Source: Pseudomonas sp. DY-1
GTDB lineage: Bacteria; Pseudomonadota; Gammaproteobacteria; Pseudomonadales; Pseudomonadaceae
DNA length: 64,000 nucleotides
Reading direction: 5' to 3'
Assembly (NCBI RefSeq): GCF_003626975.1
Contig: NZ_CP032616.1
Span: 248,001-312,000 of the forward strand
The number at the start of each line of letters is the position of its first letter. The first letter of the stretch is position 1. The notes below the pieces were generated by a model. It ran no database searches and was not told where the DNA came from. It saw only the letters and a program-made list of their open reading frames with translations. Positions 1 through 7,887 of this stretch are shown in pieces. The translations under genes and the position numbers were made by a program.

Positions 1-166
1 TCGCAATCTGAACTTCGATGTGGATGACAGCAGTGGCCGAGTAGTGGTCCAGGTGACCGATTCAGAATCGGGTGAAGTGATCCGTCAGATTCCATCGGAG
101 GATGCGCTCAAGCTGGCTGAAAGCCTGTCGGAAATGCGCAGCCTGCTGTTCAAGGCCGAGGCCTGA
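1..166 (+). CDS. flaG: FlaG family flagellar protein, 3' end (start lies outside the window)
   Basis: Only the last 54 codons are present; the reading frame enters at base 2 and stops at TGA 164-166. The visible protein has the FlaG core: GRVVVQVTD, then SGEVIRQIPSEDALKLAES, ending in a short charged helix. FlaG proteins are small cytoplasmic proteins usually encoded between fliC and fliD and linked to filament length; in P. aeruginosa the gene sits at exactly this place. The 94 bases between it and fliD carry a sigma-54-like motif, so fliD may have its own promoter. Identity is secure; the N-terminal half cannot be judged. Confidence 0.9.
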   Translation, partial: RNLNFDVDDSSGRVVVQVTDSESGEVIRQIPSEDALKLAESLSEMRSLLFKAEA

Positions 167-192
167 TACGTACCTGGGACATGCGTGCGAGA

Positions 193-208
193 TGGCACGT
201 TTCTTGAC
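193..208 (+). promoter_or_regulatory. Degenerate sigma-54 promoter-like site before fliD
   Basis: TGGCACG-TTTC-TTGAC keeps the -24 element TGGCAC and the TTG of the -12 element, but the invariant GC of -12 reads GA (206-207). Spacing from GG (194-195) is the correct 10 bases. It lies 53 bases before the fliD start codon. RpoN/FleQ control of fliD is known in P. aeruginosa; the damaged -12 dinucleotide makes this a candidate only. Confidence 0.4.
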
Positions 209-260
209 TCCTTTCAGCTTCATTGATGAAGGCGTCAGACGATTGGCGAGGTAAAGGAAA

Positions 261-1703
261 ATGGCGGGGATAACCGGAATCGGTACGAACATGGACATCG
301 ACGGCATCGTCAAGGCCTTGGTCGATGCCGAAAGAGCTCCCAAAGACTCCCAACTGAATCGCGTGGAGAAGAGCGCCACGTCGAAGTTCTCCGCAGTCGG
401 CCAGCTCATGGGAGCCATCAGCGAGTTCCAGACTGCGCTGAAGGACCTCAACTCGAGCGACCTGTTCGCCAAGCGTTCGGCAAAGTCGAGCAATACCGAT
501 CTGGCCACTGTCTCCGCCACGAACAAGGCAAGCTCGGGTACTTATCAGGTAACGGTCGAAAAACTTGCCAGCGCGAGCAAGGTCGGCACTGCCACCTTCG
601 CGAAGGACGCCACTGCGGCTGCAGCCGGAACGCTGACGGTCAAGCTGGGGCCGGACGATCGCGGAGTGGACGTGCAAGTCGCTGCTGGCGCTTCGCTGTC
701 GGAAATCCGTGACAGCCTGAACAAGGCGCTCAAGGACAAAGGCGTCAGCGCCAACATCGTCAGCAACCCAGCCGATGGCAGCTCTCGCCTGGTGCTCAGC
801 TCCAACACTACGGGTGCTGGCAAGGACATCTATGTCCAGGCGTCCGCAGGGCTGGAAGCCTTCCGCATCGGCAATTTCGCTGACAACAATCCGGCCTCCA
901 ACCCCAGTGGCGCCCTAACGGCAATGGATACCGCCAACGCCACTAGCAGCGGCTACATCAATCAGGCTCAGGACGCGGAATTCACTATCGACGGCCTGAG
1001 TTTGCGCAGCTCCAGCAATACCGTGTCCGGTGCCATTTCCGAAGTCACCCTCAACCTGGTGAACGCTGAGCCCGGAAAGAAATTCAAGGTGACGGTCGAC
1101 CAGGACACATCCACCGTCAAAGGCAACATCAAGAAGTTCGTCGACGCCTACAACAAGTTGATAGGGGTGACCAAGAGCCTGACATCCGTGACCTCGGCCG
1201 GTGAAGGCAATACGCCAGTCACCGGTCCCCTGCTGGGGGACGCTTCGGTACGTTCGTTGTTGTCCTCCGTGCGTAATGAGCTGGTGAATCCGTCGGGTCA
1301 AAAGGGCGGTATATCCATCCTGTCAGACCTGGGTATCACCACTCAAAAAGATGGCACGCTGAAGATCCAGGACAGCAAGCTCGACAAGGTACTCAGCACG
1401 CAGTACGAGTCCGTCGCCGGCTTCTTTACCGGGGACAAGGGGCTGACGTCCCGTCTCAACGCCAAACTCGATCCCTATACCCAATCAGGGGGCATCCTGT
1501 CTGAGCGCCAGAACGGCCTGCAGGAAACCCTCAGTTCGGTCAAAGCGCAGCGCACCCAGTTGGATCTGCGCATGGCGAAAGTGCAGACGCGGCTGTATGC
1601 CCAGTACAACGCCATGGATTCCCTGGTAGCGAGTCTGAAGCAGACCAGCGACCGGTTGAGCCAGTCCCTTTCCAACCTCCCCGGTGTAGTCAAGAAGAGC
1701 TAA
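261..1703 (+). CDS. fliD: Flagellar filament cap protein FliD (HAP2)
   Basis: This 480-residue protein forms the pentameric cap at the filament tip that folds exported flagellin into place; in Pseudomonas it is also a mucin adhesin. The N-terminus (MAGITGIGTNMDIDGIVKAL) is the typical FliD_N segment and the C-terminal roughly 100 residues form the FliD_C coiled-coil region (QNGLQETLSSVKAQRTQLDLRM). The central part is the variable D2/D3 region. ATG 261 follows an AAGGAAA ribosome site. It is exported by the flagellar type III system and lacks a Sec signal. The next gene, fliS, starts directly after the stop, so the two are cotranscribed. Length agrees with the family. Confidence 0.96.
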   Translation: MAGITGIGTNMDIDGIVKALVDAERAPKDSQLNRVEKSATSKFSAVGQLMGAISEFQTALKDLNSSDLFAKRSAKSSNTDLATVSATNKASSGTYQVTVEKLASASKVGTATFAKDATAAAAGTLTVKLGPDDRGVDVQVAAGASLSEIRDSLNKALKDKGVSANIVSNPADGSSRLVLSSNTTGAGKDIYVQASAGLEAFRIGNFADNNPASNPSGALTAMDTANATSSGYINQAQDAEFTIDGLSLRSSSNTVSGAISEVTLNLVNAEPGKKFKVTVDQDTSTVKGNIKKFVDAYNKLIGVTKSLTSVTSAGEGNTPVTGPLLGDASVRSLLSSVRNELVNPSGQKGGISILSDLGITTQKDGTLKIQDSKLDKVLSTQYESVAGFFTGDKGLTSRLNAKLDPYTQSGGILSERQNGLQETLSSVKAQRTQLDLRMAKVQTRLYAQYNAMDSLVASLKQTSDRLSQSLSNLPGVVKKS

Positions 1704-1706
1704 GTG

Positions 1707-2105
1707 ATGGCCAATCCAATCGATACCTACAAGCAGGTCAAAACCAGCCAGGAAGTCTCCCCCTATCGCGCGGTGCAACTCCTGCTGGATGGCGCCCTGG
1801 AGCGACTTTCCCTCGCTCGTCATGGCCTTGAAACCGGCAACCCGGAAGTTCGCGGCATGGCGGTCGGATCCACTCTCAGCATCATCGGCGTGCTCCAGGC
1901 CAGCCTGGACAAGCAGCTCGGCGGTGAGATCGCCGAGAATCTCGACGCACTCTACGACTACATGACCCGCCGCCTGTCCAGGGTTGCCCTGGACAATTCG
2001 CCGCGTCCGATCGAAGAGGTCGAGGCGCTGTTGCTTGAGATCAAACAGGCCTGGGACTCCATCGGTCCGGAAGTGGATGCGCCGGTCGCCGCGGAAATTT
2101 CCTGA
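1707..2105 (+). CDS. fliS: Flagellar export chaperone FliS
   Basis: A 132-residue all-helical protein that binds the C-terminus of flagellin in the cytoplasm and holds it unpolymerised until export. The N-terminal [20 protein letters not shown] and the mid-protein [21 protein letters not shown] region match FliS. ATG 1707 is preferred; a GTG directly upstream (1704) is in frame and adds one residue. It lies one codon from the fliD stop, so translation is probably coupled. A second, clearly related fliS copy follows at 2190, separated by 84 bases that contain a sigma-28 promoter. The tail after residue 125 is short and Ala/Val rich. Confidence 0.93.
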   Translation: MANPIDTYKQVKTSQEVSPYRAVQLLLDGALERLSLARHGLETGNPEVRGMAVGSTLSIIGVLQASLDKQLGGEIAENLDALYDYMTRRLSRVALDNSPRPIEEVEALLLEIKQAWDSIGPEVDAPVAAEIS

Positions 2106-2124
2106 TATCCGCAATACTGCGGGC

Positions 2125-2151
2125 TAAAGCTCTCGCGGGCGCTGCCGATAC
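2125..2151 (+). promoter_or_regulatory. FliA (sigma-28) promoter before the second fliS
   Basis: TAAA at 2125-2128, 15 bases, then GCCGATAC at 2144-2151. This is the sigma-28 consensus (TAAAG...GCCGATAA) with one mismatch in the -10 element and the expected spacing. It lies 39 bases before the start codon at 2190, inside an otherwise sigma-54-driven cluster. A small dyad GATACC-TTG-GGTATC (2147-2161) overlaps the -10 element. Confidence 0.72.
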
Positions 2152-2189
2152 CTTGGGTATCCAAGCCCGACACACGAGCGAGAGCGAAC

Positions 2190-2570
2190 ATGAACGCGAT
2201 GGCGGCCCTCAAGCAGTACCAATCCGTGAACACCCAGGCCCAGGCCGTGGATGCCAGCCCCCACCGGCTGATCCAGATGCTCATGGAAGGTGGCCTTACT
2301 CGCCTGGCCCAGGCTCGCGGCGCCATCGAGCGTGGTCAGCTCGCGCAAAAAGGCGAGCTGATCGGCAAAGCAATCGCTATCATTGGCGGTCTGCGTGATG
2401 GCCTGAACTTCGAGCAGGGCGGCGATATCGCAGCCAACCTCGATGCACTCTACGAGTACATGGTGTCCCGCCTGCTCGAAGCGAACCTGAAAAGCGACGC
2501 TGCGCTGGTGGACGAAGTGGCAGGGTTGCTGCGTAACGTGAAAACCGGATGGGATGGCATTGCCCAGTGA
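2190..2570 (+). CDS. Second FliS-family flagellar export chaperone (FliSB/FleP-like)
   Basis: A 126-residue paralogue of the preceding FliS. It keeps the family features (YQSVNTQAQAVDASPHRLIQM near the N-terminus, then GELIGKAIAIIGGL and ANLDALYEYMVSRL), and aligns end to end with the first copy. P. aeruginosa has the same tandem arrangement, where the second copy was named fliSB or fleP. Two copies suggest division of labour, perhaps flagellin versus an anti-sigma or FliD-related partner; that is inference. ATG 2190 is chosen because it directly precedes the conserved N-terminus. Unlike its neighbour it has its own sigma-28 box upstream, so it is probably boosted late, together with flagellin. 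Confidence 0.9.
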   Translation: MNAMAALKQYQSVNTQAQAVDASPHRLIQMLMEGGLTRLAQARGAIERGQLAQKGELIGKAIAIIGGLRDGLNFEQGGDIAANLDALYEYMVSRLLEANLKSDAALVDEVAGLLRNVKTGWDGIAQ

Positions 2571-2598
2571 TGCCGTCCGGGTTGGCAGGAGAATTCCA

Positions 2599-2895
2599 AT
2601 GAATGCATCAGTCCAGCGTCTTGAAGCAACCGGCAGCGCCCTGCGCGATGCCTTGGCTCGCCAGGACTGGGCAGCCATCGGTGAGCTGGACCAGCTCTGC
2701 CGCCAGGCCGTCGATGACGCCATGGTCGATGCCGTGGACGATGTCGAGGTACTCGGCGCTCGCATGCAGGAGCTGCTGTCGCTCTACCGTGAACTGGTGG
2801 AGATCTGCCAGGCCGAACAGCAGCGCATTGCCTGCGAGCTGGTTCAGATCAATCAGGCTCAGCAGGGCGCCAAGGTCTACAAGTTGTTCGGCTGA
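2599..2895 (+). CDS. fliT: FliT-like flagellar chaperone
   Basis: A 98-residue, mostly helical, acidic protein in the fliT position (fliD-fliS-fliT). FliT proteins chaperone FliD and bind export ATPase components in the cytoplasm. The start ATG 2599 is set by AGGAGA about seven bases upstream; a longer frame begins at 2554 but would overlap the end of fliS and lacks a ribosome site. The C-terminal segment (CELVQINQAQQGAKVYKLFG) has a conserved-looking hydrophobic end. FliT is poorly conserved in sequence, so the call rests on size, helical pattern and position. It is the last gene before the independent fleQ promoter. Confidence 0.75.
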   Translation: MNASVQRLEATGSALRDALARQDWAAIGELDQLCRQAVDDAMVDAVDDVEVLGARMQELLSLYRELVEICQAEQQRIACELVQINQAQQGAKVYKLFG

Positions 2896-2980
2896 TGGCT
2901 GGACAGTTCCCATCTGCCATTAGTTCGATATTGCTCCGACAACCGCTTAGCCATTCCGTCGGCTCGACCAAAAAAAGCAC

Positions 2981-2994
2981 GCCATAAAATTGAC
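2981..2994 (+). promoter_or_regulatory. FleQ-box-like site overlapping the fleQ -35 element
   Basis: GCCATAAAATTGAC fits the reported FleQ consensus GTCANTAAATTGAC at 11 of 13 fixed positions. Its right half overlaps the -35 hexamer TTGACT of the putative fleQ promoter, a position that would allow autorepression. The consensus is quoted from memory of Pseudomonas FleQ work; binding has not been shown here. Confidence 0.45.
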
Positions 2995-3018
2995 TCGGCA
3001 AGGGTTTTTCACTTTACT
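2990..3018 (+). promoter_or_regulatory. Sigma-70 type promoter of fleQ
   Basis: TTGACT (2990-2995), 17 bases, TTTACT (3013-3018). No -24/-12 motif is visible in the 218-base gap, in line with fleQ being the sigma-70-dependent top of the flagellar hierarchy in P. aeruginosa. The leader to the ATG at 3114 would be about 90 bases. Confidence 0.55.
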
Positions 3019-3113
3019 AGTGGCCAATTGCCGGTCAAACCCACCTTCGGGAAGCACCGTCTGTCCATGCGTCGCGGAGCGCGGCGTTCAGCCCTAAAAG
3101 CAAGAACTAGACA

Positions 3114-4586
<1,473 letters not shown>

Positions 4587-4600
4587 TTCCGCTTTTTCCA

Positions 4601-4621
4601 AGTCCTTGTTTTTGAAGGACT
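4601..4621 (+). terminator. Possible terminator after fleQ
   Basis: Seven-base stem AGTCCTT / AAGGACT with a loop GTTTTTG, followed by AAATTTT. It lies 14 bases after the fleQ stop and immediately before the sigma-54 promoter of fleSR. The stem is short and AT-containing, so termination would be weak. Confidence 0.4.
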
Positions 4622-4626
4622 AAATT

Positions 4627-4644
4627 TTAGGCACGAGTATTGCT
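4627..4644 (+). promoter_or_regulatory. Sigma-54 promoter of fleSR
   Basis: TTAGGCACGAGTATTGCT carries GG (4630-4631) and GC (4642-4643) exactly 10 bases apart. It lies 54 bases before the fleS start. RpoN/FleQ dependence of fleSR is established in P. aeruginosa. A perfect 8-base dyad (4659-4678) lies just past the expected transcription start. Confidence 0.8.
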
Positions 4645-4697
4645 ATCTCTCCCTCGACCGACCGTCTGCTGACGGTCGATGGAGCGAGAGAAGAGCA

Positions 4698-5903
4698 ATG
4701 AGCCAGGCAGTAACCCCCGCACAGAATCCGGAAAACGCCCCCGCTGAGCAGGCCAGCCGCGCCGGCCTTGAGCAGGCGTTCGCGCTGTTCAACCAGATGT
4801 CGGCTCAGCTCAGTGAGTCCTACAGCATGCTGGAGGCGCGAGTCACTGAACTGAAGGGGCAGTTGGCCCTGGTCAGTGCCCAGCGGATGCAGGAGCTGGC
4901 GGAGAAGGAACGCCTGGCCAACCGCCTGCAAAGCCTGCTCGACCTGCTACCGGGTGGCGTCATCGTGATCGATGGGCAGGGTGTGGTGCGGGAAGCCAAC
5001 CCGGTGGCGCGCAACCTGCTTGGCCAGCCCCTGGTCGGCATGCTCTGGCGCGAAGTGATCGCTCGTAACTTTGCCCCGCGTGAAGACGACGGCCATGAAA
5101 TCTCCCTCAAGGACGGCCGCCGCCTTTCCATTGCCACTCGCTCCCTGAATGCCGAACCCGGCCAGTTGGTCTTGCTCACAGACCTGACGGAAACCCGTCG
5201 CCTGCAGGATCAGCTGTCCCGTCATGAGCGTCTTTCCGCCCTGGGGCGCATGGTCGCCTCCCTGGCCCATCAGATTCGGACGCCGCTTTCTGCGGCCTTG
5301 CTCTATGCCAGCCACCTGACCCAGCAGGTCTTGCCGACGGATCAGCAGCAGCGGTTTGCCGGGCGCCTGAAAGAGCGCCTGCATGAGCTGGAGCACCAGG
5401 TCCGCGACATGCTTGTGTTTGCGCGCGGCGAACTGCCGCTGCCGGATCGCCTGGCACCATCTGCCGTGTTCTCCGCACTGCGCGCCTCGGCGGAGTCCCA
5501 TGTGGAAGGCAAGGAAGTGCGCTGGCAGTGCGATCTGACCGGGGGAGAGGTGCTGTGCAATCGCGACACCCTGGTGGGCGCGATGCTCAATCTGATCGAG
5601 AACGCCAACCAGGCCGCAGGACGTGATCTGCGTCTCAAGGTCCACCTCTATAGGCGCGGCGGCGACTTGCGGCTGTCCATCAGTGACAACGGCCCGGGCA
5701 TCGACGCCGCTACCCTGGCGCGCCTGGGCGAACCCTTTTTCACCACCAAGACCACCGGTACCGGCCTCGGGCTGGCTGTGGTCAAAGCGGTGGCGCGTGC
5801 CCATCAGGGCGAGCTGAAGTTGCGCTCGCGACCCGGTCGCGGTACCTGCGCCACCCTGGTCCTGCCGCTGATTCCCGCGGCGCAGTCGGTTACACAGGAG
5901 TAA
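4698..5903 (+). CDS. fleS: Sensor histidine kinase FleS
   Basis: A 401-residue cytoplasmic kinase of the FleS-FleR pair that activates mid-class flagellar genes. No membrane segment is visible. Order: helical N-terminus (20-75, coiled-coil like), PAS domain (about 76-165), HisKA with LAHQIRTPLSA and phospho-acceptor His191, then HATPase with the N box NLIENANQAAG, G1 DNGPGID and G2 TGLGLAVVKA. ATG 4698 follows GAGAGAAGAG. FleR starts five bases after the stop. The signal it senses is unknown; a soluble PAS sensor suggests an internal cue such as assembly state. Confidence 0.95.
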   Translation: MSQAVTPAQNPENAPAEQASRAGLEQAFALFNQMSAQLSESYSMLEARVTELKGQLALVSAQRMQELAEKERLANRLQSLLDLLPGGVIVIDGQGVVREANPVARNLLGQPLVGMLWREVIARNFAPREDDGHEISLKDGRRLSIATRSLNAEPGQLVLLTDLTETRRLQDQLSRHERLSALGRMVASLAHQIRTPLSAALLYASHLTQQVLPTDQQQRFAGRLKERLHELEHQVRDMLVFARGELPLPDRLAPSAVFSALRASAESHVEGKEVRWQCDLTGGEVLCNRDTLVGAMLNLIENANQAAGRDLRLKVHLYRRGGDLRLSISDNGPGIDAATLARLGEPFFTTKTTGTGLGLAVVKAVARAHQGELKLRSRPGRGTCATLVLPLIPAAQSVTQE

Positions 5904-5908
5904 GGACG

Positions 5909-7324
5909 ATGACTGCCAAAATTCTGCTGGTCGAAGATGACCGCGCCCTGCGTGAAGCCCTGGCGGACACGCTGCTGATCGGTGGTTACGACTTCCGCGC
6001 CGTGGACTGTGCCGAAACCGCGCTGGTGGCACTGGGTGAAGAGTCCTTCGGCCTGATGGTGAGCGACGTCAACATGCCCGGCATGGACGGCCACCAGTTG
6101 CTCGCCGTCGTTCGCCAGCGTTTCCCGCAGCTTCCGGTATTGCTGATGACTGCATTCGGCGCGGTGGAGCGAGCGGTGGATGCCATGCGTCAGGGCGCCG
6201 CCGACTACCTGGTAAAACCGTTCGAACCCAACACCCTGCTGGACCTTGTGGCGCGCCATGCGCTGGGGCGTGTAACCCAGCTCACCAGCGATGGTCCGGT
6301 CGCCCTGGAGCCGGCCAGCCGTCAATTGCTGGAACTGGCCGCTCGTGTGGCGCGCAGTGACTCCACAGTGCTCATCTCGGGCGAGTCTGGCACTGGCAAG
6401 GAGGTGCTGGCGCAGTACATCCACCAGCAGTCGACCCGTGCCAACGGCCCCTTCATCGCCATCAACTGCGCGGCGATTCCGGACAACATGCTCGAAGCCA
6501 CTCTGTTCGGTCACGAGAAGGGTGCCTTCACAGGCGCAATTGCCAGTGCTCCGGGCAAGTTCGAGATGGCCGATGGCGGCACCATCCTGCTCGACGAGAT
6601 TTCCGAAATGCCATTGGGCCTGCAGGCCAAGTTGTTGCGGGTACTGCAAGAGCGCGAAGTGGAAAGGGTCGGCGCGCGCAGGCCGATCAGCCTGGATATC
6701 CGCGTGCTCGCCACCACTAACCGCGACCTCGCCGGGGAAGTGGCGGCGGGGCGTTTCCGTGAAGACCTCTATTACCGCCTTTCGGTTTTCCCGCTGGCTT
6801 GGCGCCCGCTGCGGGAACGTCCGGCGGATATCCTGCCGCTGGCCGAGCGCCTGCTTGCGAAACACGTCAAAAAAATGAATCACGCTGCCGTGCGCTTCTC
6901 CGTCGAAGCTCATGCGGCCCTGCTGGCCCATGGTTGGCCGGGCAACGTCCGCGAGTTGGACAACGCCGTGCAGCGCGCGCTGATCCTGCAGCAGGGCGGG
7001 CTCATCCAGCCCCACGACCTGTGCCTGACCGCGCCTATCGGCATGGCCATCATCCCGGCCATGCCGACAGTGACGTCGCTTCCGATTGCCGCCCCCGTGG
7101 TATCGCTACCGGTTGCCGCAATGCCTGCCGAGGCGCCAAGCGCGCTGGGCGATGACCTGCGCCGCCATGAGTTCCAGATGATCATCGACACTCTGCGTTC
7201 CGAGCGTGGCCGTCGTAAGGAAGCTGCGGAGCGTCTCGGCATCAGTCCGCGTACGCTGCGCTACAAGCTGGCCCAGATGCGCGACGCCGGAATGGATGTA
7301 GAGGCCTACCTTTACGCCAGCTGA
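5909..7324 (+). CDS. fleR: Sigma-54 response regulator FleR
   Basis: A 471-residue NtrC-family regulator paired with FleS; in P. aeruginosa it drives class III genes (hook, basal body outer parts) with RpoN. Receiver domain 1-120 with phospho-acceptor Asp53 (SDVNMPGMDG) and the conserved Lys in LVKPFEP. AAA+ core with Walker A GESGTGKE at 159-166, GAFTGA at 206-211 and Walker B LLDEISEM. An Ala/Pro/Val linker (about 370-410) precedes the Fis-type HTH (GRRKEAAERLGISPRTLRYK). AGTAAGGACG precedes ATG 5909. It is the last gene of its operon; a REP-like palindrome and the fliE promoter follow. Confidence 0.96.
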   Translation: MTAKILLVEDDRALREALADTLLIGGYDFRAVDCAETALVALGEESFGLMVSDVNMPGMDGHQLLAVVRQRFPQLPVLLMTAFGAVERAVDAMRQGAADYLVKPFEPNTLLDLVARHALGRVTQLTSDGPVALEPASRQLLELAARVARSDSTVLISGESGTGKEVLAQYIHQQSTRANGPFIAINCAAIPDNMLEATLFGHEKGAFTGAIASAPGKFEMADGGTILLDEISEMPLGLQAKLLRVLQEREVERVGARRPISLDIRVLATTNRDLAGEVAAGRFREDLYYRLSVFPLAWRPLRERPADILPLAERLLAKHVKKMNHAAVRFSVEAHAALLAHGWPGNVRELDNAVQRALILQQGGLIQPHDLCLTAPIGMAIIPAMPTVTSLPIAAPVVSLPVAAMPAEAPSALGDDLRRHEFQMIIDTLRSERGRRKEAAERLGISPRTLRYKLAQMRDAGMDVEAYLYAS

Positions 7325-7361
7325 CGCCGGAGGCGGAAAGGCCAGTCCCGGCAAACCTTTC

Positions 7362-7427
7362 GTAGGAGCGAGCTCTGCTTGCGAACGGCCCGAGCGCGTT
7401 TTTTTCGCGAGCAGAGCTCGCTCCTAC
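7362..7427. repeat. REP-like inverted repeat after fleR
   Basis: Two 24-base arms (7362-7385 and 7404-7427) starting GTAGGAGCGAGCTCTGCT pair with a single mismatch around an 18-base loop containing a T run. This is the usual form of a Pseudomonas REP pair and can fold in either strand. Lying 38 bases past the fleR stop, it could end the fleSR transcript and protect its 3' end. Confidence 0.75.
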
Positions 7428-7467
7428 AAGTTCGCAACCTTCCCCGTAACACCCGTCCCTGAGCTTT

Positions 7468-7483
7468 TGGCACCCTTGTTGCA
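7468..7483 (+). promoter_or_regulatory. Sigma-54 promoter of the fliE operon
   Basis: TGGCAC-CCTTG-TTGCA is a full match to the -24/-12 consensus. The start codon of fliE is 57 bases downstream. FleQ is known to act from downstream of this promoter in P. aeruginosa. Confidence 0.9.
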
Positions 7484-7540
7484 GATACCCCTTCATCGGA
7501 TCGCGTAGCGTCAAAAAAGCGCGACAGTTGGAGGAATGAG

Positions 7541-7873
7541 ATGAGCCAGGGTGTTGAGTTCAATCGCCTGATGTTGGAAATGCGCTCCATGCAGATGGAC
7601 GCAATGGCCCGTGCCAAGCCTGCCCCTGTGGCAGCCCCCGAGGCCGGTGCGCCGAGCTTCGCCGACATGCTCGGCAAGGCGGTCGACAAGGTTTCGGAAA
7701 CCCAGAAGGCTTCCACCGACATGGCCACCGCATTCGAGGTCGGTCAGAAGGGTGTCGATCTCACCGATGTCATGATCGCCTCGCAGAAAGCCAGCGTGTC
7801 CTTCGAGGCCATGACCCAGGTGCGGAACAAACTGGTCCAGGCCTACCAAGACATCATGCAGATGCCGGTTTGA
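7541..7873 (+). CDS. fliE: Flagellar hook-basal body protein FliE
   Basis: A 110-residue rod-base protein that joins the MS ring (FliF) to the rod and forms the periplasmic entry of the export channel. The C-terminal half has the conserved [20 protein letters not shown] and [23 protein letters not shown], which end the protein as in all FliE. It leads the operon fliEFGHIJ, directly behind a consensus sigma-54 promoter, with a strong TTGGAGGAATGAG ribosome site. It is exported by the flagellar type III system without a Sec signal. Confidence 0.96.
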   Translation: MSQGVEFNRLMLEMRSMQMDAMARAKPAPVAAPEAGAPSFADMLGKAVDKVSETQKASTDMATAFEVGQKGVDLTDVMIASQKASVSFEAMTQVRNKLVQAYQDIMQMPV

Positions 7874-7887
7874 GGACGGATTGAGAA

